Assembly (NCBI GenBank): GCA_947088765.1
Contig: CAMUHU010000002.1
Coordinates: forward strand, 1 to 55,284
Reading direction: 5' to 3'
Length of the DNA: 55,284 bases
Origin: an uncultured Clostridium sp.
GTDB taxonomy: Bacteria > Bacillota > Clostridia > TANB77 > CAG-508
The first letter of the stretch is position 1. Each line of letters opens with the position of its first letter. Under the pieces are notes generated by a model that was not told the origin of the DNA, ran no database searches, and saw nothing but the letters and a program-made list of their open reading frames with translations. This document shows positions 7,640-16,742 of the stretch, one piece after another. Position numbers and translations under genes: made by a program.

Positions 7640-9685
7640 TCAAATTTCTATTCTACCACTAAATCTTTTGTTTATCATTTGTTTTAATTTTTGATTTTCT
7701 TCTTTCTCTAAATTAGGGTCTTCCTTAGTTATTTTATTTGCTACTATTTGTACTTGTTTTAATATATCTATATCTTCAAATAAATTTGCTATTTTAAATT
7801 CTGGTAAACCATGCTGTTTTGTTCCGAAAAAGTCTCCTGTTCCTCTTAGTTCTAAGTCTTTTTCTGATATCACAAATCCATCATTTGTGTCTTGCATAAC
7901 TTTCATTCTTTGTAATATTGTGCTTGAGTGTCCTTGATATTTTAGTATACAATATGATTGATATTCTCCTCTTCCTACTCTTCCTCTTAATTGGTGCAAT
8001 GTTGCAAGCCCAAATCTTTCTGCATTTTGTATTACCATTATACTTGCATTTGGGACATTTACCCCTACTTCTATTACTGTTGTTGATATTAATATATCTA
8101 TTTTTCCATCTTTGAATTCTTGCATTATTTGGTCTTTCTCTTTTTGTTTCATTTTTCCATACATATATTCAACTCTGAATTCTGTAAATACTTGATTTTT
8201 ATAGATTTCTACCATTTCCATTACTGATTTTGCATTTATTTCTTCATTTTCTTCTACTAATGGACATACTATATAACATTGTCTTCCTTCTTTTATTTGC
8301 TTTTTTATAAAGTTATTTATTCTTTCTTCCATTCCTTTTGTTACTGCATATGTCTCTATTTTTTTTCTGTCTGGCGGTAATTCGTCTATTGAAGATATGT
8401 CTAGGTCTCCATATAGAATTAACCCTAATGTTCTTGGTATTGGTGTTGCTGTCATAACTAATGTATCTACATTTTTTCCCTTTGCTGAAATTACACTTCT
8501 TTGATTTACTCCAAATCTGTGCTGTTCATCTGTTACAACTAATCCTAAATTTTTAAATACTATATTTTCTTCTAATATTGAATGTGTTCCTACTAATACA
8601 TCTATTTCACCTTTCCCTAGTTTTTCTATTACTTCTTCTTTTTTCTTTTTCGTCATATTACTAATTAATAGTTCACATTTAATTCCAAATGGCTCTAATA
8701 TATTTGAAAAGCTCTCTAAGTGCTGTGTTGCAAGTATTGATGTTGGTGCCATTATTGCCATTTGATATCCCGATTTTACCGCTTTATATGCTGATATTAT
8801 TGCTACAATTGTTTTTCCTGATCCTACATCACCTTGTAGTAATCTATTCATTATCTTATTTGATTCCATGTCTTTGTCTATTTCTTCTAAAACTCTTAGT
8901 TGCGCTTTCGTTAATCTAAATGGTAATGTATTTACTATATCTGACATTTTTACATTTTTATCAAACTGTATTCCATTATGACTTTCTGTTGTCTTATTTT
9001 TTAAATTGTTTAATAGTAATTGCATTGTTAGTAATTCTTCAAATGAAAGCCTTTGTTTTGCATATTTAAATTCTTCAAAGTTTTTTGGGAAGTGTATTTT
9101 ATTTGTTGCTTCATTTACTCCCATTAAATTATATTCTTTTAATATTTTTTCTGGTATTATTTCTTCTATTTGACCATTAACGATTTTTAATCCATTCTCT
9201 ATTATTTGCCTTAATACATTTTGTGATAATTTATAGGTCGATGGATAAATTGGTATAATTTTACCTGTATTTTTAGTTTCGTTTTCATTATCAAATACTG
9301 GTGAATTCATAGTTACTGTCCCTGTTTTTTTGCTCACTTTTCCATAAAAACTATACCATCTTCCGCCTATAAATTTATCTTTTAAGTATTGTTGGTTATA
9401 CCATACTATTTCCATTGTTCCTGTTTCATCTCTTACTAGTAGTTTACAAATTTTCATGTTCTTTTTTGCATTTATTACATGAAATCTTGATGCTGGTATT
9501 GCTCTTATTAATGCTTCTTCTCCATCTTGTAGGTCTTCTATTTTTCTTGGTTTTCCTCTATCTTCATAGTCTCTAGGATAATATGTAATTAAATCTTCTA
9601 ATGTATATATTCCTAGATTATTTAATAATTTTACTTTTGTCGGTCCTACTCCTTTTATATATTGTACATCTTGATTTAATTCCAT
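7640..9685 (-). CDS. recG: ATP-dependent DNA helicase RecG
   Basis: The start is the ATG at 9685 (MELNQDVQYIKGVGPTKV) behind AGAGGAG; a TTG five codons upstream lies in that ribosome-binding site and is not the start. The 681 residues show an N-terminal wedge/OB domain (GVGPTKVKLLNNLGI, then the DLQDGEEALI region), Walker A GDVGSGKTIVA, the DEQH box in VVTDEQHRFGVNQR, the TATPIPRTL motif, the C-terminal helicase motif QLRGRVGRGEYQSYC, and the ELRGTGDFFGTKQHG end segment. RecG remodels stalled forks and Holliday junctions. Length and motif order are normal for the family. Confidence 0.96.
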   Translation of the reverse strand: MELNQDVQYIKGVGPTKVKLLNNLGIYTLEDLITYYPRDYEDRGKPRKIEDLQDGEEALIRAIPASRFHVINAKKNMKICKLLVRDETGTMEIVWYNQQYLKDKFIGGRWYSFYGKVSKKTGTVTMNSPVFDNENETKNTGKIIPIYPSTYKLSQNVLRQIIENGLKIVNGQIEEIIPEKILKEYNLMGVNEATNKIHFPKNFEEFKYAKQRLSFEELLTMQLLLNNLKNKTTESHNGIQFDKNVKMSDIVNTLPFRLTKAQLRVLEEIDKDMESNKIMNRLLQGDVGSGKTIVAIISAYKAVKSGYQMAIMAPTSILATQHLESFSNILEPFGIKCELLISNMTKKKKEEVIEKLGKGEIDVLVGTHSILEENIVFKNLGLVVTDEQHRFGVNQRSVISAKGKNVDTLVMTATPIPRTLGLILYGDLDISSIDELPPDRKKIETYAVTKGMEERINNFIKKQIKEGRQCYIVCPLVEENEEINAKSVMEMVEIYKNQVFTEFRVEYMYGKMKQKEKDQIMQEFKDGKIDILISTTVIEVGVNVPNASIMVIQNAERFGLATLHQLRGRVGRGEYQSYCILKYQGHSSTILQRMKVMQDTNDGFVISEKDLELRGTGDFFGTKQHGLPEFKIANLFEDIDILKQVQIVANKITKEDPNLEKEENQKLKQMINKRFSGRIEI

Positions 9686-9746
9686 TTTTTCTCCTCTCAA
9701 ATTTTACTTTGATATATTATTATCATATTTTTATGTTTTTGTAAAT

Positions 9747-9774
9747 AAAAGTAGCTGTGCAAGCAGCTACTTTT
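9747..9774. terminator. Bidirectional terminator between recG and the 62-residue gene
   Basis: GTAGCTG and CAGCTAC pair around a six-base loop, with A4 on the left and T6 on the right, so it can act on both strands. The TAG stop of the 62-residue minus-strand gene (9767-9769) is inside the right arm. Confidence 0.7.
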
Positions 9775-9955
9775 TTCTTTTCATTACCTGAGACACCACA
9801 TACATTGTGGCATCTTCATATTTTAACTCTGTACTTGACTGGATTCCTTCTGTCTTCCAGCCATATTTTTTCATTCTATTAATTTCATATTGCAGTTCTG
9901 CAACTGCAAATTCCTTGCTCTCATTGTTTTTTACCAGTATCTCGTATTCTTTCAT
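9767..9955 (-). CDS. Small protein, possibly DUF4177-like
   Basis: The 62-residue product begins MKEYEILVKNNESKEF and contains LQYEINRMKKYGWKTEG, ending QVMKRKK. A short MKxYEY-like opening followed by a helix and a KxGW turn recalls DUF4177-type proteins, but this is a loose likeness. The start has AAAGGAGAGAACACAATG. The stop codon is inside the terminator hairpin at 9747-9774. It sits alone upstream of recG, in the same orientation. Confidence 0.6.
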   Translation of the reverse strand: MKEYEILVKNNESKEFAVAELQYEINRMKKYGWKTEGIQSSTELKYEDATMYVVSQVMKRKK

Positions 9956-10106
9956 TGTGTTCTCTCCTTTTTATTTACAAATAAATTTTTGCCCATCTTG
10001 CACTGGGCTTTTACCTTGTTGACACTCCGCCAACCTTATTTATATTATACCAAATTTATAGGCAAAGGTCAAGCTTATGTAAACCCTTTTAAGATCAATA
10101 ATCGGA

Positions 10107-10127
10107 TGCCCAAAGGGCGCCCCTACA
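10107..10127. repeat. Remnant of the GTAGGGGC palindromic repeat family
   Basis: TGCCCAAAGGGC forms a small inverted repeat next to GCCCCTACA, the outer end seen in the complete copies elsewhere in the window. Only one side survives. The 378-base gap from 9956 to 10333 otherwise holds the HU terminator and a direct-repeat block, and no gene. Confidence 0.45.
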
Positions 10128-10158
10128 TTCGTTTGCAATATTTTTGAGTCCATTCTCC

Positions 10159-10188
10159 AAAAAAACAACCCTAGCTCATTGCTAGGAT
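10159..10188 (-). terminator. Intrinsic terminator downstream of the HU gene
   Basis: On the minus strand CCTAGC and GCTAGG pair around AATGA and are followed by GTTGTTTTTTT. It lies about 150 bases beyond the HU stop codon, after the repeat block, and is the first good terminator for that transcript. Confidence 0.7.
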
Positions 10189-10192
10189 TATC

Positions 10193-10355
10193 TTTTATAT
10201 TAAACATTTACCATGTCTTTTTATAAAATCTAGTAAAATTTGCTTTGCAAATTTTTCATGATTTTTTGACATTTCATGTTCTTTTATAAAAATCCAGTAA
10301 AATTTGCTTTGCAAATTTTTCATGATTTTTATATTAAACATTTACCATGTCTTTT
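10193..10355. repeat. Direct-repeat block containing a copy of the HU gene's 3' end
   Basis: A 29-base sequence that includes the last codons of the HU gene (10327-10355) is repeated exactly at 10193-10221. Between the two, a ~50-base unit occurs twice (10218-10267 and 10281-10330), each with the palindrome AAATTTGC-TTT-GCAAATTT. This looks like duplication of a short palindromic element together with the gene end. Confidence 0.75.
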
Positions 10356-10609
10356 AGTGCTTTTCCAGCTTTGAATGCTGGTGCTTTTGATGCTGGTATT
10401 TTTATTTCTTCTTTTGTTCTTGGGTTTCTTCCTTTTCTAGCTGCTTTTTTTCTTGTTTCGAATGATCCGAATCCAACTAATTGTACTTTATCTCCTTTTA
10501 CTAGTGCTTCTGTTACTACTTCGATGAATGCGTTTAAGTTAGCTTCTGCACTTTTTTTTGTTTCTCCTGTTTTTGCAGCCATTGCTGCGATTAATTCTGA
10601 TTTGTTCAT
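10334..10609 (-). CDS. hup: DNA-binding protein HU
   Basis: The 91-residue protein starts MNKSELIAAMAAKTGETKK and has the HU signature GFGSFETRKKAARKGRNP with the beta-arm KEEIKIPASKAPAFKAGK, ending LKDMVNV. Length is typical (about 90). It binds DNA without strong sequence preference and compacts the nucleoid. The start has a strong AGGAGGTAATTAAAAATG. Its last codons are duplicated downstream. Confidence 0.97.
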   Translation of the reverse strand: MNKSELIAAMAAKTGETKKSAEANLNAFIEVVTEALVKGDKVQLVGFGSFETRKKAARKGRNPRTKEEIKIPASKAPAFKAGKALKDMVNV

Positions 10610-10775
10610 TTTTAATTACCTCCTATTTTTGATAGATGACGTATTCTCACCTACTCTAAGAACATTATTCGTCAATTTTATACAAAATCCTTCTTTTTTT
10701 ATATTTATTTTTGTTTTTTTTCTTACAGTTACTGACTTTCTTTACTTTTTTTGCCTTTTTAGCATTATTTTTGTG

Positions 10776-12428
10776 TTATTTACAATGTTTTCCTTTTCCA
10801 TATATACCAACTGTTTCAAGGATTTTTAGTAATTTTGTTCCATATGGTATCATTTTTATTTCTTCTTTATCTAAAACTTTTAAAACTAGTAAGGATAATG
10901 TATATATTATAATTGCTACTATTATTGCTATTATTGTTGCTATTCTTGTAGAAATTATACCTTGAATTAATAAATATATGTAATATGAGCATATTCCCAT
11001 TATTATTGTGGCAATTAATGGTTTTATTACACATTTTATAAATTTCATGTGCAATTTTATTGATCTTACTAAAACTATATAACTTAATGCAAATGCTATT
11101 ATATTATTTACTATTGAACCTATTGCTGCTCCATACACTCCTATGCCTGGAATTTCAATTAACCAAATATTAATCATTAGTTTTATGACTAACCCTATTG
11201 CTGATGTAATTGCTGGTGTCATTATTTCTCCTAATCCTTGTAATGCTCCATTTATTGTTTGTGCTAGTACTGAAAATATAATTGTTATTGCACTTATTTG
11301 TAATAATAGACTACCATTTGTTGCATTTGGAAATAATAATTCTAATATTGGTCCTGCAAATATCATCATTCCTACCGTACATGGCAATCCAATTAATATT
11401 GATACTAATATTGAAAATGATATTCTTTTGCTTGCACTTTCTTTGTCTCCTCTTGCCATTGATGATGATATTGATGGAACTAATGCTGTTGCAAATGCTA
11501 TATTAAATGATAATGGTAGTGTTATTAGTGTGTCTACTTTTCCACTTAATATTCCATATTGAGATTTTGCTTGTGCTTCTGTTAAGAATTTTTTTAATCC
11601 TCTTACAACTGTTATTGAATCTATATTTTTATTTAGTGTGGACATTATTGCACTTAATGTAATTGGTGTTGATACGAATAATATTTTTTTTACTACTTTT
11701 TTTAAACTTTCACGTTTATAGTTAACTGAATTCTTTATTTCCATTGCTATATTTCTTTTATACATTTTATAGTATAGTGTTAAATATCCAAAACTTAATA
11801 ATACTGATAATGTTGTAGCAAGATTTGCTCCTGCTGACATTAATGTTGTATTTAGGTTTGTGCTTATTCCTACTATTTCTACTACAATTACTGTAAGTAA
11901 TGTTTTAAATACTTGCTCTAATGTTTGTGATTTCGCTGTTACAGATATTTTTTCTCTTCCATTAAAATATCCTCTTAGTACTGATGCAATTGTAACAAAG
12001 AATATTGCTGGTGATAATGCTACTAATGTCATTTCAGCTTCTGGTATTTGCAAAATTGCACTTGATATATATCCAGCACCTAAAAATAATACCATTGTTG
12101 CAACAAATCCTATTATTCCAAATGTTAATAGTGCAATTTTAAATATTCTATGTGCTCCTTTGCTATCTCCAATTGCTACTTTTTCAGATACTAATTTTGA
12201 TATTGCATTTGGTACTCCTATTGATGATATTGTTAATAATAATGCATAAATTTGATATCCACTACTATATATTGCATTTCCTGTATCGCCAAATCCTTCT
12301 TTATTGGTAAGATATATTTTATATACTAAACCTAACAGTTTTATTACTATCTGTGAAATCATTAATACCAATACACTTTGCATAAAGCCTTCTTTTTTTA
12401 TTCTCTTTTTTCTTTTAGTTTGCCCCAT
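10776..12428 (-). CDS. SpoVB/MATE-type polysaccharide (lipid-linked) flippase
   Basis: The start chosen is the ATG at 12428 (MGQTKRKKRIKKEGFMQS) behind AGGAAA; a frame opening 21 codons earlier has no ribosome-binding site. The 550-residue product has about 14 hydrophobic helices and the pattern of the polysaccharide-transporter branch of the MOP/MATE superfamily (LKKFLTEAQAKSQYGILSG, then LPLSFNIAFATALVPSIS, SSMARGDKE, and NGALQGLGEI). This matches Firmicute SpoVB/YtgP/MurJ-like flippases. It probably moves a lipid-linked cell-wall or glycan precursor across the membrane; the cargo is not inferable. Confidence 0.85.
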   Translation of the reverse strand: MGQTKRKKRIKKEGFMQSVLVLMISQIVIKLLGLVYKIYLTNKEGFGDTGNAIYSSGYQIYALLLTISSIGVPNAISKLVSEKVAIGDSKGAHRIFKIALLTFGIIGFVATMVLFLGAGYISSAILQIPEAEMTLVALSPAIFFVTIASVLRGYFNGREKISVTAKSQTLEQVFKTLLTVIVVEIVGISTNLNTTLMSAGANLATTLSVLLSFGYLTLYYKMYKRNIAMEIKNSVNYKRESLKKVVKKILFVSTPITLSAIMSTLNKNIDSITVVRGLKKFLTEAQAKSQYGILSGKVDTLITLPLSFNIAFATALVPSISSSMARGDKESASKRISFSILVSILIGLPCTVGMMIFAGPILELLFPNATNGSLLLQISAITIIFSVLAQTINGALQGLGEIMTPAITSAIGLVIKLMINIWLIEIPGIGVYGAAIGSIVNNIIAFALSYIVLVRSIKLHMKFIKCVIKPLIATIIMGICSYYIYLLIQGIISTRIATIIAIIVAIIIYTLSLLVLKVLDKEEIKMIPYGTKLLKILETVGIYGKGKHCK

Positions 12429-12512
12429 TATTTTTTCCTTTCGTTTTATTTTCCTGTTATATATTATATTATTAAGTTTATATTTTATCAATAATTTTGA
12501 TTTTATTTTTTA

Positions 12513-12735
12513 TATATTGGGAGTTGTGGGGATGATTATATGTTTTTAAATTTATACAAAATTATAAATATACGTTGTAGGGGCGATTATTAATCGCCCG
12601 CCCTTCGAAGAACATGCTTAAGAATATAAGTTTTTTAGCAAGCCTTTGTTAGAACGGGCGATTGCTAATCGCCCCTACATCTCTCTACAATTTTAAATTC
12701 ACCTAAAAATTCATCCTCCCTACAAACACAAATTT
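12513..12735. mobile_element. MITE-like palindromic element, copy 1
   Basis: About 223 bases. The outer ends are imperfect inverted repeats (GGGAGTTGTGGGGATGA against the complement of TCATCCTCCCTACAAACAC), and an inner pair begins TGTAGGGGCGATT and ends AATCGCCCCTACA. It is nearly identical to copies at 20022-20243 and 41101-41322. It has no coding capacity. The similarity to copy 2 continues about 30 bases past the right end (TTATGTTAGGATA and beyond). It fills most of the 439-base gap between the flippase and the VirD4-like gene. Confidence 0.85.
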
Positions 12736-12802
12736 TTATGTTAGGATAGCTGTGAATTGTAACCAGATGGTAACGTACATACAGTTTTTTTGTGGAAAAG
12801 AC

Positions 12803-12831
12803 TTGTTTTTTTGCTAATTTTATGGGATAAT
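12803..12831 (+). promoter_or_regulatory. Predicted sigma-A promoter for the VirD4-like gene
   Basis: TTGTTT and GATAAT are separated by 17 bases, 37 bases before the TTG start of the gene at 12868. The -35 deviates from TTGACA but the spacing is ideal. Confidence 0.5.
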
Positions 12832-12867
12832 ATATAAAGCATTATTATGTTGAAAGTGGTGGGATAA

Positions 12868-15183
12868 TTGTTGAAATATTTAGATAAATTTTTAAGCAAA
12901 TTAAAAACTGATAGAAATACTTTTTTCACATATGTATTAACATTGTGCACAATTTATATTGCAATAGATAGACTTGTTGAAATGATTTTTATGTTCCTAA
13001 GCGGTATATCTGTATCATATTGGGGACCTATTGCATATACAATTGCACTAGCATGCCCTATATTTGCATTCTTTTTTTCGTTTGCATCTAAATTTGCAAA
13101 AGATACTACTAAGAAATTCTCTTTTGTTATTTTATATTTTATAATGATTTATATTATCGGAGTTTCGATGTTTGTTCAATGGATTAATCAAACTGGATGG
13201 TTGTTATTACTGTCTGTACCGAACTATGCTGAAATTGTTACAGATTTTTATGTTGAAGTAAAAAGAGCTTTTTGTGCTGTTACAATCTATCTACCTATAA
13301 CAAGTTTAGTCGCTTTAGTTTGGTTTATTCATACAGGTGTTGCAGATACATATACAATATATCAATCTATTATGGATTATGGTGGAGTTGATATCTCTAA
13401 AAAGCCAGCAAAACTTGGACCATATAGCTATGAAATAAGTTTTGGTACTGACTGGGAGACTGGTTCTTCTGCTAAAATTTGTGAAGCGCGTAGATTTGAG
13501 CCTACTTTTGTATGTGGTGTGTCTGGCTCTGGAAAAACCTCTTTGATTTTTGAACCTATGATTGCACATGACTTAAAGAAAAAATATTTTTTTAAAGAAG
13601 CTTCTAAGCAATTAGGTCATACTGCTTTAAAAACTGGACTTGCCTCTTTAAGTTGCCCTTATGATAATGATTATATAAATAAAAACTTTTCTTTAAATAT
13701 GCTTACAATTAAAGAAGGAAAAGAAAAATTGTATAAAGCTTATATGCATAAAATGCTATTAAGTGAAAATTCATTAGTATATAGAGATTTAGGTATAACC
13801 TCTATTGCTCCTGATTTTGAGACTATTTCTCATATGATGGAGGTTGCAGATAATTTCAATATTCCTTATACATTAATTGACCCTTCTAGTTCATCATCAA
13901 TAGGAATTAATCCGTTTGCATATGGACGTCCTGAAGTTGTTGGTGTTGTTATTTCTGCAATTATTTCTAATATGTATTTTACACAAAAACCAACACATGA
14001 AGAGGCATATCATCAAAATGCTGCTTTACAAGCAGTTGAAAACCTATCTATCATCTTAAGTGAAATGTATCCAAAATTACATGATGGTTTGCTTCCTAAC
14101 TTAGAAGATATGCTAGATATGTTTAATAATTTTGATTTAATTATTGATTTATGCAATATAATGGAAAAAGATCCAGAGCTTGCTACTAAGTATAAATTAC
14201 AGATTAATTATTTTAAAAAGTATTTTACACCAGGAGATTTTTTGCATCAAACAGAGGAATCAATATATTCTGCTATTACTCAATTAGATTTATTATTAAG
14301 AATGTCTGGTCTTAGACGTATCTTATGTAATAGAACTAATAATATTGACTTTAATAAGGCACTTGCAAATGGAGAAGTAATATTTGTTTGTACAAGACGT
14401 GGTGATTTAGGACGTATGCTTCATAAAGCATTTGGATTGTTCTTTATTCTTTCAATGCAACATGCAGTATTAAAAAGACCAGGAAATGAGAATACTCGTA
14501 TTCCAAATTTCCTATATATTGATGAGTTTGCTGATTTTGTATGTAATAATACTTTACCATTATTTACAATGTATAGAAAATATAGAGTTGGAACTGTAAT
14601 ATCTACTCAAAATATTGCCCAATTAGATGTTACTGAAAGCGCACAAAAAACTATTATTGCTAACTGTATTACAAAATTTGTATTTGGTAATAATAGTCCT
14701 GAGGATAATATATGGTGGTCAAAAGAAATGGGTTATAGAAAGTTATGGAAATTCTCTCAAGATGTTCATGTTGGTGGTCCTGGTGATATTAAAAATAGCG
14801 ACTTCAAGGGTGCTAGCTGGGATTGGTCAGCTTGGTTTAAACCAGAGGCAATTCAAAACTTTAAGTTTAAGATCTGCGCATTTAAAACTAAGGATGCAGG
14901 CGGAAAATTCTATGCAGCAAAACTGACTTTAAATTTCCTAGCTTCTGAATATAAAGAACTACATCCTCCAAAAACTTTTGATTTTGTTAAATATAATAGT
15001 GGTTCTGCAACAAGAACTGTAAATGATAGTAATGAAAACAATAGTCATATACTTGGTAGTTTTAAAGGTTATTCTTCAGAGCAAGAAGAAGATAATCCTA
15101 TTCAAGCAGATTCAGATTTCTTATTTAATAATGGCGATTCAATTGTTTTTGATATAAATAAAAAAAATAATGATAAGGCATAA
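12868..15183 (+). CDS. VirD4/TraG-like conjugative coupling ATPase
   Basis: The 771-residue product begins at a TTG (12868) behind GGTGGGA. It has four hydrophobic segments in the first ~160 residues, then Walker A CGVSGSGKTSLIFEP near residue 217, Walker B FLYIDEFADFV near 548 and the STQNIAQLDVTES motif typical of the TraG/TraD/VirD4 family (TraM-recognition type). Type IV coupling proteins bring substrate DNA or protein to a secretion channel. No relaxase or channel genes are visible, so it is either a remnant of an integrated element or a stand-alone system together with the replication-relaxation-like gene facing it across the IS insertion. The last ~45 residues are polar and low in complexity. 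Confidence 0.82.
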   Translation: MLKYLDKFLSKLKTDRNTFFTYVLTLCTIYIAIDRLVEMIFMFLSGISVSYWGPIAYTIALACPIFAFFFSFASKFAKDTTKKFSFVILYFIMIYIIGVSMFVQWINQTGWLLLLSVPNYAEIVTDFYVEVKRAFCAVTIYLPITSLVALVWFIHTGVADTYTIYQSIMDYGGVDISKKPAKLGPYSYEISFGTDWETGSSAKICEARRFEPTFVCGVSGSGKTSLIFEPMIAHDLKKKYFFKEASKQLGHTALKTGLASLSCPYDNDYINKNFSLNMLTIKEGKEKLYKAYMHKMLLSENSLVYRDLGITSIAPDFETISHMMEVADNFNIPYTLIDPSSSSSIGINPFAYGRPEVVGVVISAIISNMYFTQKPTHEEAYHQNAALQAVENLSIILSEMYPKLHDGLLPNLEDMLDMFNNFDLIIDLCNIMEKDPELATKYKLQINYFKKYFTPGDFLHQTEESIYSAITQLDLLLRMSGLRRILCNRTNNIDFNKALANGEVIFVCTRRGDLGRMLHKAFGLFFILSMQHAVLKRPGNENTRIPNFLYIDEFADFVCNNTLPLFTMYRKYRVGTVISTQNIAQLDVTESAQKTIIANCITKFVFGNNSPEDNIWWSKEMGYRKLWKFSQDVHVGGPGDIKNSDFKGASWDWSAWFKPEAIQNFKFKICAFKTKDAGGKFYAAKLTLNFLASEYKELHPPKTFDFVKYNSGSATRTVNDSNENNSHILGSFKGYSSEQEEDNPIQADSDFLFNNGDSIVFDINKKNNDKA

Positions 15184-15209
15184 AAAACAAAATCTAAATT
15201 CCGCCATAA

Positions 15210-15261
15210 TTATCTTCTAAAGAAACTAACCACTTCGTGATTAACTTTCCTAAGAAGATAA
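15210..15261 (+). terminator. Long imperfect hairpin after the VirD4-like gene
   Basis: TTATCTTCT and AGAAGATAA form the outer stem, and an inner AACTAACCAC/TGATTAACTT pairing closes on a TTCG loop. It starts 26 bases after the stop codon and runs directly into the left arm of the terminator that the IS has split. Confidence 0.5.
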
Positions 15262-15331
15262 AAAAATCCCCCCTACATGAAGTGCACCCCAAATGTTAGA
15301 CAAAAAACTAACATTTGGAGGTGTATTTTTA

Positions 15332-15838
15332 ATGAGTAAATATTCGGATGAATTTAAACTAAAGGTAGTAAAATATTGTGTCGATGAAATGAAAGGAGTA
15401 TTGCCTACAGCAAGATATTTTAATGTTGATGAAAAACAAGTAAAAGTTTGGTGTAGAAAATATAAGTTACATGGTGTAACAGGATTAACTAAAAATAAGA
15501 GAAAATATGATGGAAATTTTAAAAAGTATGTAGTAGAATATATGCATAGTAACCATTTATCTTTAACAGAAACAGCAATATATTTTAATTTAGGACATCA
15601 TCATGTTGTTCATAAATGGGAGCAAATATACTGTGAGAAAGGACCTCAAGCTCTTTATGAAGAACGACGAGGGCGAAGTAAAAATATGAGTTCTAAACCA
15701 AAAGAAAAGAAATTATCAAAAGAAGTTGAAGAAGATTTAATTGAAGAAAATCAACGATTAAGAATGGAGAATGAATACTTAAAAAAATTAAATGCCTTAG
15801 TTCAGGAAAGAATCAAGCAAGAGAACAAGAAAAAGTAA
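15332..15838 (+). CDS. IS3-family transposase OrfA (HTH and leucine-zipper protein)
   Basis: The start chosen is the ATG at 15332 (MSKYSDEFKLKVVKYCVDE) seven or eight bases after GGAGGTG; an earlier in-frame Met lies in the terminal hairpin. The 168 residues have two HTH-like segments (GVLPTARYFNVDEKQVKVW near residue 22 and LSLTETAIYFNLGHHHVVHK near 80) and a coiled coil near the end (EENQRLRMENEYLKKLNAL). OrfA binds the IS ends and helps to form the OrfAB fusion transposase. It ends at 15838 in a run of Lys codons. Confidence 0.92.
   Translation: MSKYSDEFKLKVVKYCVDEMKGVLPTARYFNVDEKQVKVWCRKYKLHGVTGLTKNKRKYDGNFKKYVVEYMHSNHLSLTETAIYFNLGHHHVVHKWEQIYCEKGPQALYEERRGRSKNMSSKPKEKKLSKEVEEDLIEENQRLRMENEYLKKLNALVQERIKQENKKK
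15829..15835 (+). other. Likely programmed -1 frameshift site between orfA and orfB
   Basis: The heptamer GAAAAAG, read AAA AAG in the orfA frame and directly followed by the TAA stop, resembles the A-AAA-AAG slippery site of IS150-type elements. A -1 slip here continues as VIVVTELRQKYKLTALLKLA and into orfB without a stop, giving the OrfAB transposase. Confidence 0.6.
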
Positions 15839-15897
15839 TAGTCGTTACAGAACTAAGGCAAAAATATAAGTTAACGGCTTTATTAAAATTAGCAGAA

Positions 15898-16683
15898 ATG
15901 GCAAGAAGTACATATTACTACTATCTTAAAAAAATAAATAGAAATGATAAATATAAAGAAATTAAAGAAGAAATAACATCAATTTATCATGAAAATAAAG
16001 GAAGATATGGATATAGAAGAATAACAATGGAACTTCATAATAAGGGTTTTAAAATTAACCATAAGACTGTTCTAAAACTTATGAAGCAATTAGAATTACA
16101 ATGTTTTGTAAGAGCTAGAAAATATAAATCATATAAAGGTGAAATTGGTAAAATATGTGATAATCTTCTAAAACGAAACTTTAAAGCAGATAAACCAAAT
16201 GAAAAATGGGTTACAGATGTAACTGAGTTTTCACTTTTTGGAACTAAATTATATTTATCACCAATTATTGATTTATTTAATGGAGAGGTTGTAAGTTATA
16301 ACATTTCCGAAAGACCAGTATTTTATCAAGTTATGGATATGATAGAAAAGGCATTTACCAAGATAGAAGACAATACTAATTTAATACTGCATTCGGATCA
16401 AGGATGGCAATATCAAATGAAGCAATATCAATATGCCTTAAAGAAAAAAGGAATTAGACAAAGTATGTCTAGAAAGGGGAATTGTTTAGATAATTCTTGT
16501 GCTGAAAACTTTTTTGGATTATTAAAGTCTGAATTATTGTATTTACAGAAATTTGATTCAATGGAACATTTTAAGAAAGAATTAATTGAATATATAGATT
16601 ACTATAATAATAAAAGGATTAAGGGCAAATTAAAAGGAATGAGCCCTGTAAATTACAGAACTCATTTCCTAAAATCCGCCTAA
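15898..16683 (+). CDS. IS3-family transposase OrfB (DDE integrase core)
   Basis: From MARSTYYYYLKKINRNDK the frame has an N-terminal HTH_21-like part (ENKGRYGYRRITMELHNKG) and the rve catalytic core with Asp in WVTDVTEF, Asp in LHSDQGWQYQ and Glu in NFFGLLKSELL, the DDE triad with normal 35-residue spacing to Glu. It ends with the DYYNNKRIKGKLKGMSPVNYR motif common to IS3 OrfB. The frame is open back to the orfA overlap, so the functional product is probably the -1 frameshift fusion rather than protein starting at this ATG. Confidence 0.95.
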   Translation: MARSTYYYYLKKINRNDKYKEIKEEITSIYHENKGRYGYRRITMELHNKGFKINHKTVLKLMKQLELQCFVRARKYKSYKGEIGKICDNLLKRNFKADKPNEKWVTDVTEFSLFGTKLYLSPIIDLFNGEVVSYNISERPVFYQVMDMIEKAFTKIEDNTNLILHSDQGWQYQMKQYQYALKKKGIRQSMSRKGNCLDNSCAENFFGLLKSELLYLQKFDSMEHFKKELIEYIDYYNNKRIKGKLKGMSPVNYRTHFLKSA

Positions 16684-16742
16684 ATAAACTTAATCAGAAA
16701 GTGTCTAACTTTTTGGGTTCAGTTCAACATTGGGGGATTTTT

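Larger units (their letters stand above)
15278..16726 (+). mobile_element. IS3-family insertion sequence (IS150-like), 1449 bp
   Basis: The ends are TGAAGTGCACCCCAAATG on the left and, read inward from the right, TGAACTGAACCCAAAAAG, followed on both sides by GTTAGACA. Both end in TG/CA as usual for IS3. The flanking ACA at 15275-15277 and 16727-16729 is the 3-bp target duplication. Inside are two overlapping-frame genes, orfA (HTH, leucine zipper) and orfB (DDE integrase core). The left end also has a perfect 11-bp hairpin (15289-15318) covering the start of the orfA ribosome-binding region, which in this family limits expression from outside transcripts. Both genes look intact, so the copy may be active. 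Confidence 0.95.

Noticed and set aside
10218-10330. Two identical ~50-base repeats as a mini CRISPR
   Set aside because: Only two copies, a 13-base interval and no cas genes; explained better as palindromic element duplication.
12741-12950. 69-residue minus-strand ORF across the VirD4-like promoter
   Set aside because: It overlaps the promoter and gene start on the other strand and has no ribosome-binding site; it includes repeat sequence only.
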